The notes beneath the pieces are model-generated. The model searched no databases and was not told the DNA's origin. It saw nothing but the letters and a program-made list of their open reading frames with translations. The position numbers and the translations under genes were made by a program. Shown here in pieces: positions 19,702 to 32,582 of a stretch of DNA of 64,000 nt; the first letter of the stretch is position 1, and each line of letters starts with the position of its first letter. This DNA comes from Neurospora crassa OR74A (lineage: Eukaryota > Ascomycota > Sordariomycetes > Sordariales > Sordariaceae). The stretch spans positions 5,580,001-5,644,000 of the forward strand of contig NC_026505.1 in NCBI RefSeq assembly GCF_000182925.2, written 5' to 3'.

Positions 19702-22691
19702 CTAGGCCTTCGAGGTATCTGTCCCACGAAAAGTCGTCCCTCCTCCCGCAACACCTTGCCCACCACTCCCCCCAGCCTGAGACTGTCCCTGAGCGCCCGC
19801 TATCGACGATGCCGCCGAAGCGACAGAGGCAGCTCCACCAGTGGGGACGGCACTCGACGAGGTCTTCGTCTTCCTCCTCACAGGTTGATACACATCATTG
19901 AAATTCATCGACACTCCCAAGAACCGCATATCCACATCCGGCTGGTACGCCAAATCTCCCAAGAGAATCTGCAACCTGGTCTTAAAATTGGCGCCCAATT
20001 GCTTCAACCGGTCCTGCAACGCTGGGAACTCGCTCTTAACTGATCCCGCGTCACTGGTGGCCGCGGCGTCGAAGTACTCGTATGGCGGATCGAGATCCAT
20101 CGAGTCAGCCATGGACGACGCAGCTTGGGAATCTGCTCGGTCTCGCGTCGTGGTTCGGGTGCTCCCGCCGCGGTGTGAGTAGATCAGCCCGGCTGTCTCC
20201 TTCTCCTGACGTCTCGTAAAGTCGGAGACGGACCAGCTGTAGAGACCGTCTACGCTGTCTCTGTAGGCGAGCATTATCCGGAGCAGCTCGCTTAGCTGGA
20301 CCATGTAGGAGTTGCGATCTTCGTCGGTCGTGGAAGATGCTGAGACAGGGTCGCCTGTCTGCGGGTACGGTCGTCGTTTGGCACCGAGGAGACCCTTGTG
20401 TGTGATAGATGTGAGGTATTTGGTATGGGCAGTTATTAGGTCGTCGAGCGTGCAGTTCTCCTTGTGAATGTTCTTTTGCAGTTCGGTCCAACTGCTTTCG
20501 ATAACCTCAAAGAGGATGTAGTACTGTAATTGGCCGACAAAATGGACCATCTCGGCGAGGACACCCCGTGTGCTCTTCCATGTTTGAAGCACCGTCTCGT
20601 CCGACGTCTGGAGAACGCCGCGGGCGCCAGTCATGCACTTGCGCCAGGTCGAGGCCAGGGCAAACTCGACACGCTTGATACGCCAAAGGAAGTTGAAGAC
20701 TTTGAGGTACTGTCGATTGCCCCACTCGGTGACAACGACGTCCACGGGCGCGTCAATCTTGTACTCGAGCGTAAAGCAGTCCCAGCCGATATCACCATGG
20801 CTAAGCTGAAGCATGCGAGCATCCAAGCGATTGGTGATTTCTGGATCATCATATTGAGCGTTTGAGCCTCGGATGGCATGCTCAAGCTGCGCAGTGAGTG
20901 TATGTCGATACTGGGCGCCCGCTGGCCGATCTAGGTTAGGAGCCAGCGACTCCATCAGCAGAGCAATGAAATCACCCTGCCCCAGCAGAATGTACCGCTT
21001 CAGCGCCTCTAGATGATCAAAGACACGGAATTGGTCATTTAGGAGGCGCATAAGATGGCTCATTGTCTCCCTGTGTGCCTCGTCAATCCAGGCTTCCAGG
21101 GTAGCTGTGTCACCATATTTGAGCTCCCTGGACGCATTTTTACTGTAGTCCTCGACCCATTTGTGATCACCGCAGCTGTGGCGGATGAAGTTAAGGGACT
21201 TTCCGATGAGGAAAACCTTGTCAGCAAAGTTGCGTGTGATAATACTCGGGACCATGTCCTCAACAAGCTCATACTTGGAGTTCCAGACACTCATTTGGCC
21301 CTTAGCTTTGGCGTCTTTCCTCTCCTCATCGAGGGGGTTCTGTTCCCGAACAAAAAACTCCATATGGGGATCGAGGAGCTCTCCGTCATAGATCCAGCGG
21401 CGTAGGATATCGTAGAATGGCCGAGTCACGTCAACAAGCAAGCGCTCAGCGAATGCAGCTACGACAGGATCGCCGTGTGAAGACGAAAAGTTGTGGATCA
21501 GGGTGACCAACTGCCCACCATGCTTATTCTTGCTCTCCTCGGCAATCAGAGACATGAGGCGCAAGCCCATAGTAGCCTCACGGGTCCATACCACGCATCG
21601 CTTGAGCGTAACGCCCGTTTTTCCAATGCCACCACGGGGAGCAGACTCGTCAAGCTCAGAGAGAGCGCGGCGAATTTGAGTCTCCAGGGTAGCCACCAGA
21701 GTCAAATATGACCGAAGCTCCTTGCTGATGGCAGCCCGTAGACTCTGGCCCAGTAGTCCGTTTGCCGGCGTTTTGGTAAACTCGTTTAGTCCTCTGTAGA
21801 GAAGCGAAGGCTCGGCCAGCGTGTTGAGAAGAGAGATGATGGGGATAGGAAGCGTTGGTGGTAGCTTCAACGTTGTGTCGTTGAGAAAGGGGAGAGTTGC
21901 CGATGAAAGGCCCTGCAGGGTGAAGGGCAGGTCCCTCAACAAGGCCGGCTCCGAAGGGTCATGCGCCACATCCCTTTCGTCTCTTGAAGCAGGGCCAGCC
22001 TGGTGACTCTGGACAGGCGTATGACCTTGGTCTCGACCATGTCTTGGCCTTTCTGGGGGGAGATTGTGAGAGCCTTCGGGAGAAGGGGCATCCTCCATGA
22101 CCTCCTCATCCTGAACCTCGTCATATGCCGGGATCCTGGGTTCGGCAGGCCATGCTGACGGTTGAGGAGGTGTTTGCGCCTGGATCTGGGGGTGGAACTG
22201 AGGGTCGAAATGAGGTTGCTGTCGGGCAAGCGGGCTTAAAGGGAGGGGCTCATTGGGGTCTGGCGAGTCCGAGAGCTGGTATAGAAAGTAGAGGATGGCC
22301 CACTTTTGGTTGAGCACCGGGAGGGAGAGTAGTCGGGTGTAGAGGTGGGAAAAGCGCAGTGCCTGGGTTGGGTTTCCCTGGATCAGCTTCCTCTTGATCA
22401 AGTCGGAGGCATTGTTGACGTCGGCATCATAGCTTGGCGAGGAGGGTCTGGTTTGGGGAGAAAGGCAGAGAGAGTTAGCAATGTTTGTTTTGTTATCTCA
22501 GGCCGGCGCCGTTGCTGGAGCAAGCCTCCTTACTGTTCGAGAAGGGCCTTGACGGCCGAGGCATAGTCGTCGTGTCGAAGCTCGGCGGTCTGGTCGTCTT
22601 CGTAGGGGTTTTCGGGGATCAGGTGGGCTATGAGGCTGTCGATGGCGCTGGAGATCTTCTGGGCTCGGTGTTCCTGCTGTCGGCTAGCCAT
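19702..22691 (-). CDS. gcp3: gamma-tubulin complex component 3 (GCP3 / Spc98 / Alp6)
   Basis: Exons 22691-22534 and 22447-19702 (86-bp intron) encode 967 residues. GCP3 is a core subunit of the gamma-tubulin small complex that nucleates microtubules at spindle pole bodies. The match to animal GCP3 is clear over the GRIP1 and GRIP2 domains: LLRDLPFTLQGL at the GRIP1 start, RRWIYDGELLDPHMEFFV, KVFLIGKSLNFIR, ALKRYILLGQGDFIALLM, EITNRLDARMLQLSHGDIGWD, YLKVFNFLWRIKRVEF and EMVHFVGQLQYYILFEV. The C-terminus ends with FLGVSMNFNDVYQ and a Ser/Gly/Ala-rich tail. The N-terminal ~250 residues contain a proline-rich acidic linker. It is divergent from hfi1. Confidence 0.96.
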
Positions 22692-23773
22692 TGTTGCATT
22701 GTCTGGGGGTGGGTGGAATTGGCGGCGTCCAGTTGTATGCCCATCACATCTTCCTTGTCTCCGTCCCTTGGTTCTTCAGCTTTCCTTTGCTTGCTCGAAT
22801 TTCTCAAACCTAATGATGCCAAGTGGTAGCGCAGGTGGGTTTGGTTTGGTTTGGTTTGGTTTGGTTTGGGGGGTGTTGCCGGCCGGAGAGGGGACGGGAC
22901 GCGCCACAAGACGCGACAGACGGTGATGGTGTTGATCTTGTTGTTTGTTCCTGGAAGCTTGGTACTGAACCTACCTAAGTTGCACTTGGTGATCATGGCG
23001 GCTCTTTCCAGCGCTCCCAGTTCACTGAACGGGAAAATAGACTAGTACACTGCCCGGGTTGTAGGCGGCAGGCAGTAGAGGTACCCGGGCGCTCAATAGG
23101 TAGGTAGGTAGAGGTAGTTCCATGTTGCGCCCGTACCTTAGGTGATTTAGCGTGCATCTTTCAGCGCTCTTTTCAGAACTCTCTCGCAAAGTCCAACAAC
23201 CCAACAACCGCCCGGAAACCGAAGTGACCACCAAAGGAGGAGGAGAACGACAACTCAGGTCCCGTGGGTCTCGATTCAGACTTCCAACCGTCCAACAACC
23301 AGCCTTTGTCGATCTGATACACCAATCTACTTGTCGACGACAGGATGCTCAATTCATCAGTCTGAGCCCAGATTCGCAATTGCATAGCGTTGGCCGACGG
23401 TTTCAGGCCCAGATGATCATATTCCCGCGTCGCAATTGTGCTGTTGCTTCGCACGCGACTGTCCGGGACTGACGCCATTCGCAGGCAGGGGCTTCATATT
23501 CCAAGGGAAGCGCCCATTACCAACGAGTAGAGTTCTTGCTCGGAAGAAGGGAAACCATTATCAACTTCAACTTTCTTCTGTTTGGGGGAGTGGTCCGACC
23601 TCCTGAGGTTCTTTCTGGAGGACGCCAGGCACCATCCTTCTCCTTCTTCGCCGAGGTCACAGTCCGCCCTCCTCTTCCGGTTCCGGTTCCGGTCCCGGCC
23701 CGGATTTCGACCTCGACGGCATTTCCAGACCGACACATCTACAACCGCTCTGTGAAGAGCCACACCTACCAAC
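22692..23773. other. divergent intergenic region, gcp3 / hfi1
   Basis: 1.08 kb holding both promoters. Features seen are a (TTTGG)6 repeat (22840-22869), a GTAG-rich run (about 23098-23115) and CGGTTCCGGTTCC-type repeats (about 23677-23700) in the hfi1 leader region. There are no supported genes. Confidence 0.6.
22840..22869. repeat. (TTTGG)6 microsatellite
   Basis: Six perfect pentamers about 150 bp upstream of the gcp3 start codon, in its leader or promoter. Confidence 0.95.
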
Positions 23774-25328
23774 ATGGTCGACATAAATCCCGCGGCCCTC
23801 AGTCGGCCATCCGTCAACATCTCGACTCCTATTCTTGCTACAAAATCCATCAATGTTTCCGTTCCTCCATTACAAAAGCCAAAGACCAGCCAACTCATCC
23901 CGGCCCGCATCGACCTCGAACCTATATATACTGCTCTCAGGGCAAACATTGGTCTAGAACAATGGACGGTTTACAAGGAAGCCGTTGGCAACTTTCTGCT
24001 TGGTTGGTCTCCCTTCAGGCCGACTGCCCTCGACACGCCCAGGGACTAACAAACATCCTTTTGTAGGTCGCCTCAACCAAGCCGAGCTCAGTGCGCGCAT
24101 CGACCCAATATTGGCCTCTCCCGATGGTACCAAAGAGCACCTTCATAACCAGCTCATCGCTGCTATATACGGAAATGTCACTCGAGAAATGCCTGACCAG
24201 GGCCTTGCGCCTTGGGTCAGCGCAAACGATAAACCCTCAACCAACACGTCGAACAAGCCCGTGTCGGGTGATGCCGCCGAAAGACGGTTGAAGGGAGAGG
24301 TCATGCAACTTCCCAGCAGGGACAGAAGACGTATCAAAGATCTCGCCCTCAACGACGTATGTGAAACACGACGTCAGCTTGTTTCGACCGGACCACTAAC
24401 AGCTTTCGATGCAGTTCGACCCCTACGAGTCCCTGTCTAGCGTGTTCGTTGACCACTCCAGAAACAAGTCCATCAAGACTGCCGAGGTACCAGCAAGTGC
24501 CGCAGGAGGTCTCAGCCGGATGAGTAAGTTTTCGACTAGCCACCAGCATGAGCTGTTACTAACCTTGCCTCTCTCTTCACAGACTATGATCTGGAAATCA
24601 GGAAACGATATGCACAGCCGCTCGCAGTAGAGTCCGGAGAGTTCCCCGATGTCAGCAACATCGAGGCCAAAATGCTTCCCATATGCTACGAGGCTGGCCT
24701 CTCGGGCGGACACGCGCCAGAAGCCGCCCAGTTCATGTCGATAGCCACGGAAACGTTCATCAAGCAGGTCATGTCCTCCATATTCAGCCGAACGAGGAGT
24801 AACGGCCCCGGAGACTCTGGTAACGCCGGTTTCGGAGCGGGTAACGCTTGGATTCAAACACACAAGTACCGACGCAAGTTGCAGAAGGAAGAAGAGGCCT
24901 TTCAGAGGGGCGAGGTAACACGCGATAAGAGCGGCCTATTGCCCGTGGAAGCTAAAGCCGCCAGCGAGCGTGGGCCTCTGGGCATGGCGGATTTCCGCAT
25001 AGCGCTGGAGATGGGTGACTGCGGACTAGCTAACTTTCCCATTGTCGCCAAGTCGGTCATCTACGACTACCGGGAAGGGGAGCTTGAAAACTGGGACGAT
25101 CACACGTACATTGACGGGCGGGAAGTACGACCGACTACCGACGGAGATGTGGAGATGGGTGGAATGGCGGCCAACGGCAAAGCAGATGGGCCATTACCCA
25201 ATGGCGTCAATCACGAGGACGCTATGGAAGTTGACAACGATGATGATGATATGCCTTGGGAAGGCGCAAGCTCGGAGGATGGGGACTTTCTCAACAGCGT
25301 TTTGGATACATGCCTTACCGTGGGCTAA
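23774..25328 (+). CDS. hfi1: SAGA coactivator subunit Hfi1/Ada1
   Basis: Exons 23774-24002, 24067-24356, 24415-24523 and 24583-25328 encode 457 residues. Hfi1/Ada1 is an architectural subunit of the SAGA histone acetyltransferase complex; its histone-fold part pairs with Taf12. Diagnostic segments are [18 protein letters not shown] and [18 protein letters not shown] (N-terminal Ada1 domain), [13 protein letters not shown], then the histone-fold-like [13 protein letters not shown] with [20 protein letters not shown] and a C-terminal [17 protein letters not shown]. The tail is acidic ([11 protein letters not shown]). Intron 1 uses the donor GTTGGT, the others GTATGT and GTAAGT. An upstream reading frame with ATG at 23413 would form a 19-codon uORF if the transcript starts that far upstream. 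Confidence 0.93.
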
Positions 25329-26317
25329 TACTTGGTTGGGGCACGGTGGAACATTTTCAACATGGGGGTTTTTCATTTTACACAAAGGGCGACTGGCGTT
25401 ACGTAAGATGACTGGGCAGCCTTTTTACCTGCATTCAACATACTCTGCGGCGGCGTTTTTCCCTTTGAAAAAGCACAGGTAGGTTACTGCCTGAGTTTCT
25501 GACCTATGGGCATGTCACTTGTTACTATATGGTTCTTTGAGGAGTTGGAAAGATGGTGAAGAGCACTGGATGCCGGATCCCTTTGCAGGAGAAAGAGACA
25601 GAGCGTTTATCCCTTTGGTTGTATCTTTTTTTCTTTTCTTTTTATTCTCTACCGACGATACCCGGAATCATCTTTGTCTTCTTGGCGCGTCTCTCTCGAT
25701 GAATTGCAAGGGGTTCGAGCAAAGTGGTATTGGAAACGGTATGGCATAGGCTGCCACTACAAAAGTGCAGCGGGAAGTACCTACGGTTATGGAGAGTGTG
25801 TTTGGCCTTGTATCTGGCTACACTAGACTAACAGCTAGATGGTTCTCGGAATTTCAGAAGAACCTGTCAATGTGTCATGGAGGCTTTGAATCTGGTGTAA
25901 AGAACAATGTTGAGATGTACATTATGCATTCAGGGGTAATTGGGAACAAGAGGCGCCAAATGTTTACTTTGGTCCAGGCTTGGCAATTTAACCCCTTAGT
26001 GAACCCTGCTGCAACCCTGCAGTGAAGCACTATAGCGGCGCTGAACACGATCTGCACGACGCGCCCTGGGCCGCCATTTGACGCGTTTTCCCCACCATAT
26101 CACAACCATTAGCCCACTTTCTCACTAAAAGATAAGGTAGTGATGCGATAACTGAACCATACCACTTACACCACAACCCCTACTATCTCGGTCGTATTTA
26201 AGGTAGTTCTTCATCCTCGTTCTCGAAATCATTGCGGCCATTTCTGGAAGAGACAGACAGTGATGCAGAAAACCCACCCTCAACACTAATACCCAAAACC
26301 TCACACCAGCGGCCACA
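25329..26317. other. intergenic, hfi1 / mrc1
   Basis: About 990 bp between tandem genes: the hfi1 3' UTR and the mrc1 promoter. No coding frame is supported. Confidence 0.6.
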
Positions 26318-29300
26318 ATGGCTGCTTCGGCCTCGCCTTCGCCAGGACGCGCTTCCGGATCGCGTAGCGCAACACCGTCATCGCCAGTCTTCAAGGCTGC
26401 TGACCAGTCAGATGTCGACATGTCTGATAGCTCCGACGAGGTGGATGAGGAGATCCTGCGACCAAGAGGCAGATTTGCTGCCGGAATGCAGTCAAAGAGC
26501 AACCCAGCTCCCGAATCAGAGTCCGAATCTGACCAAGAGATGAGAGATGATACCCCGAAGCGACCATCAGCGAATTCTCTTGCCAGTGTGACCAAGAGTC
26601 TCGTTCAAGATGGCGATGACGAAGACGACGACGAGATTGTAACGACCCGCCCGAGAAAGCTACAGCAACGACAGCGAAAACACACCGCGACACCCGAACC
26701 CAAGCCACGAGATGAACCAACCGCTGCCTCACCCGGCCTCTTTGTCTCTCCCGAGAGACAAGCAGCCCAAGCGCCCGATTCCCCAGGCCTTTTTGTCTCC
26801 CCTGCGAAACCTTCAGGCCGTCCTGGTCCGGATAATGGCTTAGCAAGCGACGATGAAGAGTTCCCCAGCATCAGCAACCTCCAGAAGAACCCTCGCTTCC
26901 AGGCACTTGTGGAGAAGAAGCGCAAAGAGCGCGAGGCCAGAGAAGCCGAAGAAGAACGAAAGAAGACCGAACGACGGGCAGCAATGGCAGCTGATGATCG
27001 AATGTCCATGGATGAGGACGACGACAACATATCCGACGACGAGGGCGGCCGAAAGCTTACACAAAAGGCTGGTACAAAGAAGCCATCACAACGAAAGGCT
27101 AGCAAGAAGGCACTCGAGGAAATGCACAGGGAGACACAACGCATGGCAAGAGAGCTACAACTGGCACACGAACCCAAAGTCAAGAACAAGATCACCAAGG
27201 CCACACTATTTGAAAGGTTCAACTTTCGACCTGCCGGTGCCGCTGCTGCGACTACAGGAAAGCCAGCGAAAGAGTCTAGTGGGCCCGAGTCGCCGGCGAC
27301 GTCACGGCCAAGTGATACAGAAAAGGTGCCAGAGAAGGAGACACCACCAAGCTCCCCTCCAGTGGGAAACAAGCAACCCGACAAGACAGTGGAAGAGCTC
27401 GCCACATCCACCGGCGACCTCCTCATACAAGAGAACTCGGACGGAGAACTGCCCACTCTCGAACAAGCTCTCACTCAAAAGAAGAAGCTCGACAAGGGCA
27501 AAGGCAAAGCCACCGCCGCCGACTTCGAAGCCGAGGTCACGGCTTCCCTCCCCAAAGTAAAACGCAACGTTCGCGTCAAACTCCCGCTCCAACCATCCTC
27601 TATTCAAGCCAACACCATCTCCCTCGACGACGACGACGAAGATGATGACCTCCAAGTCAAACCCCAAACTCGCAAGTCCAAGATCGACGCCATCTTCGAT
27701 CGCGTCCCGCTCAACCAAACCCGTGAACCGCGTCCCCTCCAAGTCCTCCGCAAACTCGCCCACATCGACGACCCAGAGAAACTCCCCGCCGCTCCCCTGC
27801 CCAAAAACAAACAACACCTCTCCAAGCACCAGCCACCCGCCATGACGCCCGGTGCACTCGAGATGACACTTATCCAGCGCGCCAGAGCGCAAGCCAAGCG
27901 TGAGCGCGAAGAGCACTTGGAGATGCTAAGAGCCAAGGGCGTGGTAGTCCTGACTGCCGAGGAGAGGGCGAAGGAGATGCAGGAGGTGGAGGATATTGTT
28001 GCCAGGGCGAGGAGGGAGGCAGAGGAGATTATGAAGAGGGAGAGGGAGGATGCGAAGGAGGAGAGAAGGAAGAGGAAGGAGAATGGGGAGGAGGATCCGT
28101 TGGGATGGGATGATAGTGAAGAAGATGACGAGAGTTATGTTGGGAGTGAAAAGGGGGATGATGACAAAGAAGAGCCGGAGGCGATTGAGCTTTCGGGGAG
28201 TGAAGATGAGGAGGAGGAAGAAGAAGAAGAGGAAGGCGAGGGGGGAAATGAGGATGAAGATGAGGATATGGCTGAGGCGGATCCGGCTGGTGCACTCTTT
28301 GATGAGAGCGCTGATGAGTCTGGGGAAGACAACGCCGATAAGCAAAACGAGGACGAGGATGAGCTGCCTAGCACCAAAATTGTCCGCCGTCGGCCTCGAA
28401 AACAGGTTGTTGTTCTCTCTGACGACGACGATGACGACGAGGAAGAGAGGGAGGAGCAAGTCGCATCGTCTAAGCAGCGCATCGAAGAAACTCCCCGACC
28501 AAAGCAGCGTTTCCCCAAATCCCCAACGTCAGCCTTGCACTCCGGCTCTCCCAGCGTTCCCACCTCTGTCCTGCGTTCTGCGCGCAAGAGCTTCATCCCC
28601 GGTCTGCCAGTCCCTGTCGCCGGTCCGGCCGGTCTCGGCCTCACCCAAATCTTCGCCGGAACCATGGATGACAGCCAGCCCGGTTCTCCCTCCCAATTCG
28701 CCGGTAGTTCCCCCTCTCAACCTCGCCCAACCTTCGACATCGACCTCACCGACATCCCCGACTCCAACTTCTCCCAAACCGCGGGCCAGCAGCAGCCAGA
28801 GGACAATATGATCCTCGACAGCCAACCCTCCCTCCCTACTCGCCCGCAGGCCGCCAAAGACAAGGAGGAGGAGACCCAGGCGGCATTGGAAACCCAGGGC
28901 GTCCAGCTCGGCTTCTCCCAGTCCGAGTCGCAGATGCACGGCTTCGACAGCTTGCTGAACCACCCGGCGTTTAACATGACGCAAGGGTCGGAGCTGATTG
29001 AGCCGACGCAAGACCAGGGGTACAAGGATTATACCCCGTTGAAGCAGAGGTTCGTTGACGCGCCGTTGCCGCCGCATTCGACGGTTGAGACGGTATTGGT
29101 TGGTGTCCAAAGCGGGAATAGGAGTAGTGGTTCGCTTATGACTGCCTCGAACTCGACGCCTGGCGGAAGCGAAAGTGTTGGTAGTATTGGGGAGAATAGT
29201 CCGTCGGGGAAGAGGCCGTTGGGGAGGTTGAGAAGACGGGGGGATGTGATTACTGGGTCTGCATTGTTCAATGCGTCGACTCTGGGTGAGGAGGCGGAAG

Positions 29301-30764
29301 GAGACGGTGATGAGGAGATGGGGGATGCTGGTGACGATGATCACGAGGCTGAGAAGGCCAAGTCGGCCTTTGAAAAGATGAAGAGAGCTGCGGAAAGGGA
29401 GAAGAGGAGGAAGGAGGCAAAGAAGAAGAGTAAGGCGCGGGAGATGGTAGAGGAACAGGCTGAAGAGTCTGAGGATGAGTATGCGGGGTTGGGAGGCATA
29501 GATGGAGAGGGTAGTAGTGATGACGAGGATGAGGAGTTGGTGAAGGAGATGATTGATGATGAGACGAAGGCTGGGGAGGGCGACGAAAGGAAGTTGGCTG
29601 CCTTTTATGCGTAAGTTGCCCCAAATATTCGTGAGACAGGAGTCAAGCTAACAAAAGAACAGCGACCGTGAACGTGCCTCGGACGAGAAGCAAGTCGAGA
29701 AGCTTTTCCATGATATCACCACGGGAATGCTCCGTCGCAAGCGCGCCCGCGGCGAAGGAGGCGATTGGGATGACCTCTCAGACGAGGATGACGGCGGCGA
29801 GGCCCGTCGCCGGATGAAGAGGCGACAGTTTGCCAAGATGCAGCGGGCTCTTTTGGCCGATGAGCGTATCAGCAAGGTCGCCGAGAACCCAAAGACGAAG
29901 GCGTTCCTCAAGTCCATTGAGGATCGCGGCAGCGACGATGAGATGGATTTCCTCTTTGGTCCCGCGGACAAGCCATCTTCGGTCATCCCTGCGACACAAG
30001 ACTCGCAGTCCTCTAGCAAAGACCAGACCATCCCGGCTACCCAGCCGCAGACGACAACTTCCACGAATCCCCGCCGCACCAAGAGCGGTCGCAAACCAGC
30101 TAACCTGGGCGAGATCCGCGAGAGTTTATCGAACCTGCTAGACGAACCACACACTTCCTCCGTTATCCCCGCCACCGTCCTGGGTTCCGACGACGAAGAA
30201 GAAGAGGAGGACAGCATCCCCGCCACTCCTGGAAAGGAGAAGAATATCGCGCCACCATCTAAACCCGCTACCAACCCTCGCCGCACCGGCTCATTAGCCA
30301 TCGTGGACCGCATCTCCCTCAAGCGCAACTCCTCTTCCACCTCTGCCGCCTCCACCTCTTCGACATCAAACCAATCCAAACTCGCCTTCGCCGCTCCTTC
30401 TTCCTCCTTGTCTCAATCAGCATTCAAAGTCCCCGCCTTGCTCCGTCGAGCCACCACCAACTCCTCTGCTGCCTCTTTATCTAGCACCACCACCACCACT
30501 CCTGCTGGTTCCTCGGTATCCGTCTCTACGACGACTAACCCGTATACCAATAGCAAAGCGGCGAGCGCTAGTGGGTTTGGTGAGGATGTCAAGATCAAGC
30601 GGACGGCGGGCAAGATGTCGGGTATTAATTATTTTGCGCGAGAGAACGAGAGGAGGGCGAAGGTCGCGGAAGCGGAGACGAGGAGGCAAGCGAGGAGGTG
30701 GAAGGGGGTGGAAGGGAGGGGGGCAAGTGTGAGGGGGTTGCTTGGGAAGGGAGAGTTTGAGTAG
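26318..30764 (+). CDS. mrc1: DNA replication checkpoint mediator Mrc1 (Claspin-like)
   Basis: Exons 26318-29610 and 29663-30764 (52-bp intron) encode 1464 residues. Mrc1 travels with the replisome and carries Mec1/ATR signals to the Rad53/Cds1 kinase. The protein is mostly disordered and highly charged, with several acidic runs (for example DEEEEEEEEEEG near the middle) and long basic/acidic coiled stretches (REREEHLEMLRAKG). The conserved Mrc1 region in the C-terminal half includes IEPTQDQGYKDYTPLKQRF, then across the intron KLAAFYADRERASDEKQ, DITTGMLRRKRARG and GEARRRMKRRQFAKMQRALL with VAENPKTKAFLKSIED. Many SQ/TQ sites (DSQPS, ATQDSQ, PATQPQ, GFSQSESQ) fit a checkpoint kinase target. The assignment rests on the conserved block and architecture. 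It converges with the MFS gene. Confidence 0.9.
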
Positions 30765-30820
30765 TTTCCTTTTTTTTTTTTTTTCTCTCTTCTTTTTCTT
30801 TTTCTTGCTATCATGGAAAA

Positions 30821-30848
30821 GGATGGATGGATGGATGGATGGATGGAT
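30821..30848. repeat. (GGAT)7 microsatellite
   Basis: Seven perfect GGAT copies 57 bp after the mrc1 stop codon. Confidence 0.95.
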
Positions 30849-32190
30849 GATATATACCTTGGGATAAAAGGGCTGTTATGTTATTGTTGGAGTATCAAGT
30901 ACATACATAGCGTATATTGAATACGGGTTTGAGAGTGTTTGGACTACATACATTTGTCGTAACGGCTTGGTTAGTATAGTGTAGATGTTAACCACAGGAT
31001 GGTCAAGGATGTATTCTGTTACCATAGTGGCTATCCTCCGTCGTCTGGGACAAAATTGATGAAACCAACCAACTTGCTTAGGTAAACCTGTCCGCTACCG
31101 CTCATTGAAATTTTTGAAAACAATTAGACCTGAGTGCCACAAACTACTGGAGGTAAGTAAACCTGATTCTCTTTGTTGAATGCCTCATGTTTTTTCATAC
31201 TAACGCGCAACTAAATTTTAAAAGCTGCCGTGCTTGTTACTGTATTCAACTCTACGGAAGACTCGATGGACTGGAAGATTATCTCAATCTTTGAAACTAG
31301 ATTGGCTGTTCAAAAAGTATGTAGGGAGGGGCTTTTGCAAGAGTAGGTAGGGCCGAAGAAGCAGCCAGGTTATCTCGAAAAGGAGGCAGGAGAACAGAAG
31401 GACCGTCACTTATCTAGCAACCTCCATTTTTTTTTCCTTCTCTTTTTCTTTTTCTCGATTTGGCCTTGTTCAGTTCATGGTCTTGTTGTCGGCAGTGCTG
31501 GGCTCAGCCCTAAAGACGAGTTGTAGCTGCACTCACTCGAGATAGGCCTCTGTGGGCTGGGTGCTTTGAAAAAAAAAAAAAAAAAAATTCTTCTTTTTTT
31601 TTTGTGTGTGTGACTTGGATGTGTATACGGCGTATGTAGTTGACTTTTATGTTTTCTCCTCTTCGTACATAGGTACTCTTCCTTGTAATAGGTACCTGAC
31701 CTCGCGCCAACTGGGGCATGAGAACGGCTCCGGTTGTCGGTGTTGTGAAGCAGATCTCTGACTATTTTGCGGGCTGATACCAGAGCCTTGAAGATGTTTC
31801 TACAAGACCGATGGGTTTTTAGGCAGTCATTAGAGATTTGAGTGAAGACGAACGAGTATGGGGACATGGTAGGTCTGTGCATGTTCTCAGGGATCAAATT
31901 GCATGAACAGGAATATGTGTCTAGAAGTCAAGAAACTCCAGGATGTGAAGATACTATGAAGTCTCAATGATACACCATGTTGATGTAATAACTCTACTGA
32001 AAAAGCAACTGCTATTGTGAGAACCCTATCTTCCCATTGCCTCGTACTACTTGAAAATCTCGAGTAAGTGCAAACATCACGTCGCCCATCACGATCCGCG
32101 ACCATCACTCCAATTCTCCAAACCCACCTTCCTTCTCAACACCACTTTTTGCCACCGTAGCAAACATACTAACGAACGGATTGGATCTGG

Positions 32191-32395
32191 GTGAGTTCCT
32201 CTCCGAGTGTATCTCGCATTTCCCTCACTAACATATTCCTCGCAGATCTTGAGTTGCCGCAGCTATTATATAAGAACATCATATACTGAGGCCAACTAGT
32301 CGGTATCTCCACCTAGAGGTACTATGAACCTCTCTCGTCCTCTACCTTAATGCTCCTTTTCCTTCACATCTCCCCTACTGACACCTTCCTCACAG
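32191..32395 (+). ncRNA. candidate spliced non-coding transcript
   Basis: Two intron-like modules lie in tandem. The first is 32191-32245, with donor GTGAGT, CACTAAC branch and CGCAG acceptor. The second ends at 32395 with CTACTGAC and CTCACAG; its donor is GTACTA at 32319 or GTATCT at 32303. The flanks have no sustained open frame. The layout fits a spliced long non-coding RNA, antisense and downstream of the MFS gene, but it could also be an unrecognised 5' leader or chance. Confidence 0.3.
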
Positions 32396-32582
32396 GGAAA
32401 AGTGTGAGTATAAAGAGAGCTGTGCAGTTTCGACCTGCGAACAATCCTGAAATATCAGAGACTATCAAAATTTGGTTGGTAATAGGTGTCTATTCTCCTT
32501 TCTACATTTCAAATATCACAGATACATCGCTTCTACTCTAAGACACAGAATCTATCTCGTTATAGCACATCCAAAATCTAGT

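Larger units (their letters stand above)
30765..32582. other. convergent intergenic region, mrc1 / MFS
   Basis: 1.8 kb between two 3' ends. It contains T-rich tracts after the mrc1 stop, (GGAT)7 at 30821-30848, an A19 run at 31569-31587, and around 32191-32395 two intron-like modules on the plus strand with good splice signals but no coding frame. Confidence 0.6.

Noticed and set aside
30765-32582. microsatellite-rich region as a possible mobile element
   Set aside because: No terminal repeats, target-site duplications or transposase-like frame were found; simple repeats only.
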